The notes below the pieces were generated by a model. That model was not told the origin of the DNA. It ran no database searches and saw nothing but the letters and a program-made list of their open reading frames with translations. A stretch of DNA of 64,000 nucleotides from Whitmania pigra (Eukaryota; Annelida; Clitellata; Hirudinida; Haemopidae), in the NCBI GenBank assembly GCA_021613335.1, contig JAJTWR010000208.1:1-64000 (forward strand), given 5' to 3'. Position numbers and translations under genes: made by a program. Positions 11,001 to 21,298 of the stretch are shown one piece after another. The number at the start of each line of letters is the position of its first letter. Within the stretch, counting starts at the first letter, position 1.

Positions 11001-11131
11001 GTCGGAGAGCTGTCTTTGGCCGATCTGGCGATGCTGTCGGTGATGAATCTTGCGTTTTCCTCCAGGTCTTTCGAAGGTAGCTCCTGGTTGATGAGGGACA
11101 GACACTTAGCATGGAAGGAGTTTTGAGACCC
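8037..11131 (-). mobile_element. LINE with RNase H (I-superfamily), 5' truncated
   Basis: A minus-strand non-LTR retrotransposon ending in an AAAT-repeat tail at 8037-8056 (TTTATTTATTTATTTATTTG on the plus strand). Coding homology fades at about 11131, just upstream of the reverse transcriptase, so the endonuclease is missing. That is the expected result of incomplete target-primed reverse transcription. No target duplication was identified. Confidence 0.88.
8164..11131 (-). pseudogene. LINE ORF2: reverse transcriptase, RNase H, CCHC finger
   Basis: Domains in order: a pre-RT segment with SSPGPDGIHYEMLRRLP (about 10.45 kb); RT motifs SSYRPISLTSTLCKLLERVI, FLDLEKTFDMVW, NGTPQGSVLSPLLF and YADDIALW (10.32-9.80 kb); RNase H with CYTDVSK, SSVELAAIEDC, VLSDWLSALEAL and VPAHVGIPGNEKADALAK (8.95-8.57 kb); a C-terminal CX2CX8HX4C knuckle (CKTCPQEDENVQHFLMEC) near 8.28 kb. 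An RNase H behind the RT places it among I/Nimb/LOA/R1-type LINEs. Frames break near 10.75, 10.34, 9.84 and 8.5 kb, so it is inactive. Confidence 0.9.
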
Positions 11132-11286
11132 TAACTACATACAGCCAGCGGTTGATTAATATTCATAAGTGCACGCTATGATTGGTTGAGATCTTAAATA
11201 GGTCACAAACACACATATTTATGTTTATTTGTATCCTAGGTTCCGAAGCCTAACGTTCTATTCACGGTGCACCTGCATAAAATATT

Positions 11287-11814
11287 GTTGTAAACTTAGT
11301 TTTTGGAAATTAATTAAGTTTATATTGCTAAAATGATTAAATTTATATTTCATTATATTTGGTATCTTTTTCGGGCACGAGGTATCTCTATTAATGCTGT
11401 AGAAAGTATTTTCGCTAATTACCTGACATTCAGCGAGAATCCAAACAATTCAGAAGTCCAAATATCCATTTGCGTCCTTAAGTGCCTCATTCCTTAAACA
11501 CTTAACTTCTGTTATTCAGTTCCGTTAACTGAATACCTGCTCTAATAAACGGATAATAAATAATATTCAGTTAACGGAACTGAATAATAGAAGTTAAGCG
11601 TTTAAGGAATTGAGGTACTTAAGGATGCAAATGGTTATTTGGGCTTCTAAGTTGACTTGATTCTCGTTGTTTGTCAGGTGATTATCGAGAATGCCTTTCT
11701 GTAGCAAAAATAGATCCCACGTGCCCGGAAAAGATGCCAAATATAATTAAGTACAAATTTAACTATATTAGCAATATAAACTTAATTAACTTCCAAAAAT
11801 CTAAGTTTACAACA
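11287..11814. repeat. Foldback of two inverted LTR family X copies
   Basis: The left arm (11287-11550) runs TGTTGTAAACTTAG to CTCTAATAAAC and lacks the last ~45 bp of the LTR. After a ~14-bp linker (GGATAATAAATAAT) the right arm (11565-11814) reads back from ATTCAGTTAACGGAACTGAA to GTTTACAACA. The unit is flanked by ATAT at 11283-11286 and 11815-11818. The arms are clearly diverged, with several substitutions, so the structure is not a fresh assembly artefact. An open frame at 11671-11895 is fortuitous LTR sequence. Confidence 0.8.
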
Positions 11815-12167
11815 ATATTGATGACGATGGTGATAATAATCTATTTTCATAGTTTTCTTTCTTTATATATTTTCTGTTTAGTGTTGCCTTCTTGAAACTG
11901 AGTATCCAGATGATAAATGATTTTATTTGTATATGTAGGTATATTTGTAAATAGTTAATACGAACGTGCATAAATTGTGATTAACATGTACATATATTTA
12001 CTTTTATAGTTAACTTGAGAAGTTGATGAAGCTGTTAATAATTTATGATTTATATTAATAAAATTAAATCCGAAAAAATAAACATAAATATGTGTGTTTG
12101 TCATTTTATTTGACTTTATATAATATGCAGTTAGTCGATTTATTACATATATACATAGTATATGTAT
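11815..12167. other. AT-rich spacer, nothing recognised
   Basis: No domain, element end or splice-bounded frame was seen. Confidence 0.4.
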
Positions 12168-12840
12168 CAATGATGGGCAAAGGTTAACTAAACAGTTACT
12201 AAATAATACTTTAACTAATGTATGTAGTTACTAACTAAAAATTTTAATTAAATTTAGTCACTAAAGTTTTCGAAATTTTAAAATTATACTTCCTTAATAA
12301 AATGGTTTTTCTTTTTCGATGGTTTGAACTTACTCAAATGTTTTCTTGCAGAAAGTGCTATTGGTAAAATGTTGGCCTTAACATTTGAAGAATTCAAAAT
12401 TTTTTCAAAAATTCAAAATGTTATGACAAACAATGCAACTAATTTTTCAAAAAAATTTAGTTTATTTAAAGGAGATGCCTCATCGATTGAAAGTGGTAGG
12501 CAGAATACAATTGACACCATAACCAGTGATAATGTTGCCTGCAAGAGATTGATGAAGCTGTGGTACTATCTCCAGAAGACGTGATGTGGCAATCACTCAC
12601 TAAATTTAGTTGCAAATGTGGATGCTTTGGAAGCAGGGAATGACTAGGTCCTATGATCGAGCAATAAGTAAAGTGAAGGAATTCATTAAGCAGGAGCCCA
12701 AATGCAGGGAAATCCTTAATCCAGTCAACTATTACCATATGATGCAGTTAATACTATGCTGGACAGAGAGTTGCGAAAATCTGATTAGTGAAAGTGAATG
12801 TTTTTCAATCGGCTTTGGGAATTGCAGCAATGACTGAACC
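12168..12840 (+). pseudogene. hAT transposase relic
   Basis: The left edge CAATGATGGGCAAAG resembles hAT termini (expected CAGTGATGGGC). Two frames carry transposase remnants. Around 12585-12640, HSLNLVANVDALEAGND corresponds to the conserved HxLNLV segment of hAT transposases. The frame then shifts into RSYDRAISKVKEFIK at 12650-12690. Stops and shifts make it non-functional. No right terminus was found. Confidence 0.55.
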
Positions 12841-12920
12841 TGATATAAACATTTTGGCTGCATTTCTTTATTTATAAAACTAGTAATGACAGCCACGATC
12901 AAGATTGAATTTTTTTCAAT

Positions 12921-13754
12921 GAATTGAATTTGTTTATTCGTTATCAAAACTCTGATCAAAAAACCATAAATCACAAAAAAATCACAAGTTTAGGGTATAT
13001 CCCAAGTAAATTTAATTGCCGTTTAGGGGATAATCTGTCGCGACGTGACATAATTACGACGACACGTATGAAAGGGTCTTTGCACAAATGATAAACTAAG
13101 ACTGAGACTGAAAAAATTCTATTGCCAACGATATGAGAAAATTGATGACAACATTGAAAATGAAGGAAACATGACAAAAGTAACGAACACTTGATAATGA
13201 ACAATATAGATTAACAGTGCTGTGACAAAAAACCAAGGATAATTAAGGAAAGGAAGAAAATGAGGAAATGTAAAACTCAACAACTGGAGAAAATGCATTT
13301 TTTAAAAAAGGATTTTATTAGTGACGAACGGTTTAGAGAAATAAGGGATTATGGCAGAGAGAATAACAAGAGTTTTTACAACATATGGAGAATTTTTTGA
13401 AGGTTGATCACGCGAAAATTCAGATCTGAATTGACTGGATGATCTAAGAAAAGTAAGAGTGGATATCTAAAAGAATAAGATTTGGAAAACATATTATTAA
13501 AGGACGAAGGCAGTAAGTTATGTTCGCAATTATATATAAGGAGGCAAGTTTGGAATTTATTGATCTATTAAATATTCAGAAATCCTCTTGAAATAAAGAC
13601 GTCCTTTGTATGAGCACGTGGATGGAGACGAAACATAATAGAAATTATTCTTTTTTGGAGAATGAGTAAAAGGATAAGTTTAGATAAGTTTAGAGGGATA
13701 GTTTGATGCCCAAGCTACATAACAATAAATGAGATTAGGATAGATTAGTGAATA
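12921..13754 (-). pseudogene. LINE family C copy 2: 3' end (RT thumb and 3' UTR)
   Basis: The complement follows the 3' part of the LINE at 37.6-43.1 kb. It includes the equivalents of its segments HPRAHTKDFFISNGLLNIYQ and SSDVHSYNLRSSNQL, and a 3' end containing AACGAATAAACAAATTCAA like AAATAAACGAATTCAAA of copy 1. Many stops are present. It continues beyond the hAT at 13763-14782. Confidence 0.8.
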
Positions 13755-13762
13755 GTATAGCA

Positions 13763-14782
13763 CAGTGATGGGCAAATCTCAAATCGAATCTCAATGGTCA
13801 AATCTCAAATCATATGTAAAAGGATCCAAATCTCAAATAGAATCTCAAAATTCCAAATCAAATCCCAGATGCCCAAATCCCAAATCGAATCAAATCTTCC
13901 AAAATTTACTGCTGCTGTAGTATTCGCAAATTTTTTCGAGCAAAACACAATGAAATTAACAGCCAACATTCATTTATGACATTTGTACAGTTTTATTACC
14001 ATTTAAAAAATCATTAAACCTAGTTTGCGTCGTTCCTAAAACATGATTGTTCTCTTTGTCATCAAAATTTTCATCTGATAAAAATTCTGAAATTTCATCA
14101 ATGTTATTCAATGGCTCTGAAGCCTCATCACGTTCTCTCATTTCACTTTTATCTTCCTTATGATCAAACGCAAACCTGGCAACTTCCTCTGAAAATATTG
14201 TGAAGGCTTTAAGCATGTTTCTGGCATTGTCAGTAACAACGTATCCAGTGTCAATGATCTGTATCCCATACTCTGACAGTATTTCCTCAAAAGCTGCACA
14301 AATATTTTTTCCTGTATGTTTTGACCCGAAGTGTCTGTAACCGTCTTTGTTCTTAGCTGAAAGCCTTCGTCAAACTAGTGGAATTTTACTCCTATAATTG
14401 GTTAAAACGAACGGCTTTCCGTCCTTTGGCTGTCTTTAAAAAATTTCGCTAAAATCCCATATTTCCTGCTATCTAACTCGGACATATTTAAAAGGCGGTA
14501 ATGCTACAAGTAGAACAACAAGCATGTAACCTACAACAATGTTTATTTAACGAGGAGTACGAGGAGTACGCCAAAGATATAGAATTCTTAAATTTATAAC
14601 CATTTTAAAAAAATTAAAAATATATAATCATCTTTATTTCAATGATTCGATTTGAAAAAGCAAATCGAATCAAAAAAGGCAAATCGAATCGAATCAAAAT
14701 CGCGGAGGCCAAAATCGAATCCAACAATGCTCAAATCGAATCGCAACCTTGCCTAAATCGCGATTTGATTTGCCCATCACTG
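13763..14782 (-). mobile_element. hAT element, family A copy 2 (1020 bp)
   Basis: The termini are CAGTGATGGGCAAATC and the complement of GATTTGCCCATCACTG, with perfect 8-bp duplications GTATAGCA at 13755-13762 and 14783-14790. It sits in a minus-strand LINE that reads continuously on both sides. A transposase remnant is on the minus strand. Confidence 0.94.
13974..14216 (-). pseudogene. hAT transposase fragment (family A)
   Basis: The 80-residue frame MLKAFTIFSEEVARFAFDHK, followed by an acidic linker (EASEPLNNIDEISEFLSDEN), overlaps the end of the copy 3 frame (NMLKAFTIFSEEAARFAFDQ). It covers the variable insertion in the middle of the DDE fold and encodes no catalytic core. Upstream (14220-14400) the fold continues in broken frames. 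Confidence 0.75.
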
Positions 14783-14790
14783 GTATAGCA

Positions 14791-14963
14791 TAAGAAGAAT
14801 TTTTCTATCAACAAATGAAACCAATGTTTTTTGAAATTTTGGAGGCAACATAATTGATATGCAAAGACCAGTTTAATTTATCATTGATAATCATTCCGAG
14901 AAATTTAGTGGAGATAATCTGCAAGTCGTCAATGCTAGGTTGAATACTAAAGATTTATTCTTA
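14791..14963 (-). pseudogene. LINE family C copy 2: RT segment between two insertions
   Basis: The minus strand reads SIDDLQIISTKFLGMIINDK and LNWSLHINYVASKISKNIG, aligning to TSTKFLGIIIDDRLNWFLHI of copy 1 at 42.15-42.22 kb. It is bounded on the left by the hAT target duplication and on the right by the gypsy relic. Confidence 0.85.
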
Positions 14964-14994
14964 CGTACATTTACCTATCTAGCGTACCTGGCCG

Positions 14995-15397
14995 CACCTG
15001 GAGGCTACCTACTTGATGCAGTAGCCTCCAAGTCCAGACCAGTAAATATTTCAGAACTGAAGTCATTTTTGGGATCGATACACTTCTTCCATGAATTTAT
15101 ACCGGATTTGTCTACTGTTGCTGAATCCCTATATTCTTTGACTTGCAAGAAAATTAAATTGTTTTGAGAACCGAATCAATACAAATCATTAAATAGAATG
15201 AAAGAACTACTGCTGAAACGAGTTCATTTGGACAACTTTGACCCAAACTTACAAGTTAAAATTGCATGTGATGCTTGAGAGGTAGGTTTGGGGGCCGTAT
15301 TATTTCTGCGTTCCGATGGATCTGAAAGACACATAGCAGTGCTATGAAAACTCACTTTGAATCGGCTGACACGCTGGGCCCTTACACTGCACCAATA
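14995..15397 (+). pseudogene. Gypsy pol fragment: RT C-terminus and RNase H start
   Basis: The frame gives VNISELKSFLGSIHFFHEFI, the conserved RT/RNase H connection of Ty3/gypsy elements (compare NVEQVRSFLGLLNHYGAFIK in the 51-55 kb element). It then gives LDNFDPNLQVKIACDA and VGLGAVLF, the first RNase H strand with its catalytic Asp. In-frame stops occur at about 15167 and 15280. The hAT MITE at 15406 cuts it. Confidence 0.82.
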
Positions 15398-15405
15398 CCA
15401 TAGAA

Positions 15406-15873
15406 CAGTGGTTCTCAACCTTTTTTTCGCCGCGGACCGGTCAATGCCTGATAATTTTACCGCGGACCGGGGGGGGAGGGGTGGAGTAGAGTTGAATATT
15501 ACGTAATAAAATTACAAAAATTAATTATATAATTTCCTGCACGATAGGGCGAAGATCAGTGTCCCACAATGAAAAGGAAAAAAGATAATAATAAAATTAC
15601 TTCACTGTAATCACTTATTTAAATTATTAAAAATTATTTTAAATTAAAAATTTAATTTAATTAAAAAGTTTTTTTTGGTAAGTTAATCGTTATTCTTAAA
15701 ATGTTACAAAATCAGACTCAATAATTTTACCGAACACGCTAAGAAAGAGATGGCAGCGGTTGTTCTCAAGCCCTACAAACTATTTTAATTTTTTTAATGA
15801 AATGGAAATAATTTATTGTTCCTTGGGCGGCCCGGTACCATTTGATTCACGGACCGTGGGTTGAGAACCACTG
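15406..15873. mobile_element. hAT MITE with SPIN-like ends (468 bp)
   Basis: The ends are CAGTGGTTCTCAACC and the complement of GGTTGAGAACCACTG, followed by GC-rich CGCGGACCGG blocks. Perfect 8-bp duplications CCATAGAA flank it at 15398-15405 and 15874-15881, with TA in the centre. From memory, SPIN and related Buster-group hAT elements share this terminus and an nnnTAnnn target. There is no coding capacity. Confidence 0.92.
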
Positions 15874-15881
15874 CCATAGAA

Positions 15882-17132
15882 CACAGGAAAACTTCTTAGT
15901 ACGGGAACGCAGATGCACTAAGCCGATTGAGGATAAAATATTCCATGATGCAGAAAAGGAACTGGAATTTCCAAATGTCTGCACGATTCATGCTTTGAGT
16001 CAACAAATTACATCGATAGATCTATGCGAATCTATTCTATCGCAAATGAACCAATCAAAATACTTGGTAATTACAACGGTGCTCAAATACATGGGAAAGA
16101 GATGGCCACAGAAGCTCAATGAGGAAATCGAAGTTGAGTCTTTCAAAAGACTTAAAGGTTATTTGAGGGAAAATGCCTATAGATAGGTAATAGATTAGTT
16201 AATCCCAAAAGATTCAGGAATAAGGTTTTGAAATTTCGAAATGCAAAAGATGAAATATCTTGCCATTCATTGGCCGGGGATTGATTGCGACATTGAAATT
16301 CTTTGCAAGGGCTGTTCCTCAACTTATTGTCAAGTTGTCAAGAACACCACAATAATCCACCGTGGGTGAATCCGGATGAGCCTTAGAGTCGGTTACATGT
16401 GCACTACGCAGTTAATTTTCTTGGTTGTAGACACATTCTCAAGATACCCATGAATACATCCAACTTTCCGGTCTCATCCAATGCTACAATGGAGTTGATA
16501 GAAGAGGATTTTGCTTATTTTGGATACCCACATTGGTATCAGATAATGCTCAAGCAAAAATTAATAATTGTTTCATTAACGTCCGTTGCAGATGATTAGG
16601 GCGGTGCACCCGAAACGGGGTTCGAATCCGCGCTGCCGTCATGAGAGGCGCAGCCTTAACCATTACTGTCTTAACCAATGCGGGCGTACTAATGCTCAAG
16701 CACTTATGAGCGAAGAATTTAAGTCATTTTTGAACGAGCGGGGAATACGTCATTTAATTGGTGCACCTTAACATCCATCTAAAAATGGTCATGCAGAAAA
16801 ACTTGTTCAGACGTTCAAGAAATCAATAAATAAATCCTCTTAAAATGTCTTTACAAGAATTCCTGATACAATACCAAAGGACTCCTTTGGAAAGTGGTTT
16901 GTCGCCATGCGAGCTTCTAAATGGCAGACAAATAAGAACGAGAAACGATTGCTGTACAACCTCCCACAAAACTGAAACCAAATTCCGAACGACCAAGACC
17001 ATTACAAGAATCGAGGCCAAGAAAAGTGCAATGATCGATTAAAGAACCAAGACCAGAAGTGCAGTTCCCATCTCCGACTCTGCCCAGAAGATCAGAAAGA
17101 ATTCGTCAACAGTTGAACAGACGACTTTTATC
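15882..17132 (+). pseudogene. Gypsy integrase fragments
   Basis: After the MITE come a diverged 15.9-16.18 kb frame, a remnant of the integrase zinc-binding region (HWPGIDCDIEILCKGCSS, about 16265-16320), and the core domain in pieces: a VHYAVNFLG strand near 16.40 kb, and SEEFKSFLNERGIRHLIGAP, then HPSKNGHAEKLVQTFKKSIN near 16.71-16.84 kb, including the conserved Glu. The SINE at 16557-16689 splits the core domain. Stops and shifts throughout make it dead. Confidence 0.8.
16557..16689 (-). mobile_element. tRNA-derived SINE (133 bp)
   Basis: Read on the minus strand, it has an A-box-like TGGTTAAGGC and, about 40 bp later, a B-box GGATTCGAACC, then an AT-rich tail (AATTATTAATTTT). It is flanked by the 13-bp duplication TAATGCTCAAGCA at 16544-16556 and 16690-16702, typical of LINE-mediated insertion. 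It is too diverged and short to be a functional tRNA. The target is the integrase core of the gypsy relic. Confidence 0.85.
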
Positions 17133-17143
17133 GAGAGGGTAGG

Positions 17144-17356
17144 TGTTACGTAGCTAGCGTACCTGGCCGCACCTAGAGGCTACCTTGATACTTGTTACGT
17201 TGATACGCGTGTTCGTTTGATTTTGGGAGTTACGACTTATAGTTGGCGATATACAATTTGCGAGTTTAATGATTATACAAGAAGCGTTTACGTTATTAAA
17301 TACTCTTAGTATATCGCTGCTGTCTTCTATCGAGCCAAGGATACCCACATTCAACA
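17144..17356 (+). repeat. LTR of the gypsy relic (3')
   Basis: It follows a purine tract (GAGAGGGTAGG, 17133-17143), starts TGTTACGTAGCTAGCG and ends near TTCAACA. Its opening block (TAGCGTACCTGGCCGCACCT) recurs at 14981-15000, marking the remnant of the left LTR. The exact right end is uncertain by a few bases. Confidence 0.65.
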
Positions 17357-17360
17357 GCAG

Positions 17361-18745
17361 CTAGGTTGAATACTATAAGATTTATTCTTATTTTTTGAAC
17401 AAAACAACATGAAATTTGTCTTTTCGATATTTAAAGACTCGAAGCCTTATGTCAACATTTGTCAATTCCCTATTGATGTTAACAATTCGTTAAGGTTTTT
17501 GCCAGAGATAAATACATTTATATCATCCGCGAATAACAAAAAATGTAATCATTGATGAGGAATTGTGCAAATCGTTAATATAAATGATAAAGAGTAAAAG
17601 ACCAAGAATAGAATCTTGAGAAACACCACAAGTAGTTAATAACTACTTTAAAAGTAGTTAACTACTATTTTTTAACTACTTTTTAAGAGTAGTTATATAT
17701 ACTACAATACTATAAGATTTATTCTTATTTTTTGAACAAAACAACATGAAATTTGTCTTTTCGATATTTAAAGACTCGAAGCCTTATGTCAACATTTGTC
17801 AATTCCCTATTGATGTTAACAATTCGTTAAGGTTTTTGCCAGAGATAAATACATTTATATCATCCGCGAATAACAAAAAATGTAATCATTGATGAGGAAT
17901 TGTGCAAATCGTTAATATAAATGATAAAGAGTAAAAGACCAAGAATAGAATCTTGAGAAACACCACAAGTTAGGCCACGGAACAAAGATCCAGAACCATT
18001 AAATTCTGTCAATTATTTACGACAAAATAACTGGCAAACCACTTCAAAACACAACCTCGCAAACCCTAATAATAAAGTTTCGACAATAGTATCTCAAATG
18101 TCTTTGACAGATCAAGAAACATACCAATGGTGAACTCCCCCGTTTCAGAGCGTCGGCGATTTTGGAATAAAGTAACAGAGGCATATATGTTGAGTGATTT
18201 TTTCGAAATCCGAATTGTTTGTTATTAAGAAGACTAAACCATGATAAGAAAATTACAACAATATACGGCTTTTTCGAAAATTTTAGAAACATATGGCAGA
18301 ATTGAAATAGGTCTAAAATTGTATATCTTGTTGAAATCACAAGATATATGCTATGGAATCACTTTGGCCAATTTCAAGTCATCCGGTACACTCCCTGTTG
18401 ACAATGAACAATTGATCAGAGAGCTGAGAGTGTTGGAGATCAATGTGTTGATTTTACTAGCAATGCAAGGGTCATCAAGACCACAGCTATGGGAGGTCTT
18501 CAATTCTTTATTGACTATTCGAATGATCTCGTCTGGCGAAACATGGAAAAAAGACATTGTGGGAGTGGGAGAGCTCGTAAGGAATTCACGGAAGGATTTG
18601 GATGGAGGGATGATTTTCTTCTCCAAGTTTGGTCCAAGATCGGAAAAATGTTTGAATTTTTCGACTAGATACTCTGCAAGATTTTAGGAGAGCGGGAGTC
18701 ATCCATTTCTGTTTTTGTTTTTTTTTATTCTGGATTAAGAACCGA
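17361..18745 (-). pseudogene. LINE family C copy 2: RT core and pre-RT
   Basis: The minus strand covers a pre-RT segment (EKKIIPPSKSFREFLTSSPT), then VSPDEII, KELKTSHSCGLDD and SLSTGSVPDDLKLAKVIP, and fingers/palm pieces (LNNKQFGFRKNHSTYM). These are nearly identical in order to 40.8-42.1 kb. It lacks the YADD-type region except as fragments near 17.5 kb. A 263-bp block inside is duplicated (17371-17633 and 17708-17970). Multiple stops make it dead. Confidence 0.85.
17371..17970. repeat. 263-bp direct duplication with 74-bp spacer
   Basis: 17371-17633 and 17708-17970 appear identical base for base, offset by 337. The spacer is a palindrome-rich run (AGTAGTTAACTACT and similar). The sequence duplicated is LINE family C reverse transcriptase on the minus strand. 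Confidence 0.85.
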
Positions 18746-18749
18746 CCGT

Positions 18750-19262
18750 TGCCAAAGGAAAACAATGATTATAAAGATTTTAACATTTTTCTAGAAAAAG
18801 CTGGTAGGCGTGAGATATATTTTGGGATTCACACTCTCCAGCCACATCAGACCAATCCTCCCCAGTCATCCTTTAAATTTAAATTTTGCTTGTTTATGTT
18901 GTTGCAGTTTTGGGTTTCCGCTTTTTTAAAAATCTCATGAAGTTTGATATTGATGTAGAGAGGGAGGAGATTCAAAATATCATCAATAATTATCTTGGGC
19001 AAGTTTTTACTGAGAGGGATATTTGTAAAAATTAAATTATGAATATGAGAAATATGCTTTGACCAGATTAAATGTTTATCAATCAGAATACTCAGATACC
19101 GAGTTTGAGCAGCCCTATTGAAAGGAGTATTGTTAACAGAAAGTGGAGAGTCAAGGATTAAAGATTTTGTAGAGGAGTGAAAAATGAAAAAGTTTGATTT
19201 GTTTAAGTTGAGAGATAAATGATTAGAAATAAACCAATTGTTACTGTTAACTAATGCATTTT
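18750..19262 (-). pseudogene. RT C-terminal fragment of a second LINE
   Basis: The minus strand reads NNWFISNHLSLNLNKSNFFI, then FNRAAQTRYLSILIDKHLIW and SKHISHIHNLI. This is the post-catalytic segment typical of CR1/Jockey-type reverse transcriptases. It is not the sequence expected at this position of family C, so it is a separate or rearranged copy. It has no complete domain. Confidence 0.65.
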
Positions 19263-19685
19263 CGAGAGCAGAGATGGGTAGTTACCAACTTTATTAACAT
19301 TTTAAAATAAAATGAAAAAAATTTTTTTTTCAATTTTTCAATTTGGTACATCACTTTATAAGCTTTGTTTCTTTTATTTCAACTTTTGCTTACCACCATT
19401 TTGCTAACTAATGCCATTTCTTGTTTATATACTCCCACTTCTGAATTATTACTCTTACTAGCCGTATTTTGAAAACGTCTTATATAAATTGCAATTTCGT
19501 TATATTTTGTTATATTTTTTGTAATTAATAGTAAAATAATTAAAGAATGCTTCACTGAAGTAATTGTGAAAAATTATAACACCAAGAACCTTTCTTAATT
19601 TTAAACCTTACCTTCTACCAATTCAACATTAATATTAATTAATTATTGTTTTTTAATATCTGTGCAGAATGTAACCCTAAAAGCC
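19263..19685. other. AT-rich stretch, nothing recognised
   Basis: It begins CAGAGATGGGTAGTTACC, which could be a hAT end, but no partner terminus or target duplication was found. Confidence 0.35.
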
Positions 19686-19689
19686 CTAC

Positions 19690-20236
19690 ACTACATGGTT
19701 CATACAGGAACTTGAAAACCATAATTTAGGACTTTTTAGGACCTTCTACTCCATTTTTTAGGACCAACAAAAATAACGTTATTTAGATTTTAATTATTCA
19801 TTTTTTTTATAATTTAGACATAAAACACAAGAAAATCAATTTTCCAAGTCTTTCTCTAAAGTTGCAATTTCTGTCGTTTTTGCCTCGCTATCTTTCCTCA
19901 GGCTGTTTGCCTGGACCAAAAGATCCATGATCCTGGTTCTTACACTTTCGTCCATTAATATTTGAAATTCTCTGTCTAACATATCCCTGTCATGTTTTAG
20001 AGTTTTCAGCTTCTTCCACAGCATGATCATGTCCTCTTCATCTGCTTCACGTTTTGAGATTACAGCTGCCGCTTTTCCTCATGCAAGGTATCCAAATAAA
20101 TTTATATCTTTGTCTTGATGCTTTAAAATGGCTCAGGACAGATTTGAACCTTTATCATTTTTTAGGACTTTTTAGTACTAAAAACCCGAATTTCGGAAAT
20201 TTAGGACTTTTTAGGACCTGTACGAATCATGGATAG
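19690..20236. mobile_element. Probable hAT-like non-autonomous element
   Basis: CATGGTTCATACAGG at the left (about 19699) pairs with the complement of CCTGTACGAATCATG at the right (20217-20231). Subterminal TTTAGGACTTTTTAGGACC repeats occur at both ends. A 64-residue coiled-coil-like minus-strand frame (19836-20030) sits inside. Target duplications could not be fixed, so superfamily is uncertain. Confidence 0.5.
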
Positions 20237-20293
20237 AAGTGGAGCAGAAATCATTAATATAGATTAGAAATAAAAGTGGACCCAAAATAAAAC

Positions 20294-20590
20294 CCTAATA
20301 ACCTGAAAAATAAGTGTCTGATGGCAAAGGCCTTAGAAATTTAAAAAAACAGAGATTAAATATCTTTAGAATAAGACCTTAGTCGAAACATTTAGTTAAG
20401 ACTAAGTTACGGTTTTATGCTTTTGAAATGAGGCTGTATTCCGAGATAGTACGTAAAATTAGTTCGTGAAATTTGAACTTTAATAACCTGAAAAATAAGT
20501 GTCTGATGGCAAAGGCGTTTGAAACGTTAGAAAGAAAGATTAAATCTCTTGAAAATGAGACTTTAGTCGAAAAATTTAATTAACCGCACG
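20294..20590. repeat. Tandem duplication, ~189-bp period
   Basis: AACCTGAAAAATAAGTGTCT and about 100 following bases occur at about 20299 and again at about 20489 with moderate divergence. The unit precedes the TAA tract and the R4-like element. It could be tandem 5' monomers or an unrelated repeat. Confidence 0.65.
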
Positions 20591-20734
20591 CGACGGTTTT
20601 TTGCTGTCAATTTAGGCCGTTGTCCCCCTAACTTTAGACGAAAAAAACGCCATCTCAAATTGCATGAAGGTTTTGCTCCCTAGGAAAAAGTTTAAAAAAG
20701 TAATTTTGCAAATTCCATTAATAATATCGCTATT

Positions 20735-20853
20735 AATAATAAAAAAAATAGTAATAATAATATTAATTAATAATAATAATAAATAATAATAATAATAATC
20801 ATAATAATAATAATAAAATTAATATTAATAATAATAATAATAATAATAATAGA

Positions 20854-20935
<82 letters not shown>

Positions 20936-21037
20936 AAATAATAATAATATACTAATAATCAAATAATAATAATATACAATAATAATAATAATTATAATAA
21001 TAATAATAATATTAATAATAATAATAATAATAATAAC

Positions 21038-21074
<37 letters not shown>

Positions 21075-21110
21075 CATAATAAATTAATAATAAATAAATA
21101 TAATTATAAT
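20735..21110. repeat. (TAA)n microsatellite, left of R4-like element
   Basis: About 370 bp of nearly pure TAA/AAT with occasional interruptions. The R4-like element begins directly after it. Confidence 0.95.
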
Positions 21111-21298
21111 ATCGTTATCGTTAATAAGTTATCGTTATTGCTATCGCTCAGCTGAATTGTTTTCGTGCTGAGAAATCCGAGTGATTCTTGCTTAATATTC
21201 GATAGATTTGCGTACAATTTGTTGAAATAAGCATTAATTGATTATCCTAACGGATATTTACTTTCTCGGTTAGTTTAGTTACGTATATTTTAAGAACA

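Larger units (their letters stand above)
14964..17360 (+). mobile_element. Ty3/gypsy relic inserted in the LINE
   Basis: It contains a late RT / early RNase H fragment, integrase pieces, a purine tract and one LTR in plus-strand order. Gag, protease and most of the RT are gone. It is interrupted by a SPIN-like MITE (15406-15873) and a SINE (16557-16689). The LINE sequence resumes after it with a ~30-bp overlap (14935-14963 versus 17361-17390). Confidence 0.82.

Noticed and set aside
11671..11895. Frame MSGDYRECLSVAKI repeated at 5185-5373 on the other strand
   Set aside because: Both are chance open frames within LTR family X. They share sequence because the LTR is repeated.
16610..16650. 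GGGTTCGAATCC suggesting a tRNA gene
   Set aside because: There is no cloverleaf. The A/B boxes lie on the minus strand inside a unit flanked by 13-bp duplications, so it is a SINE.
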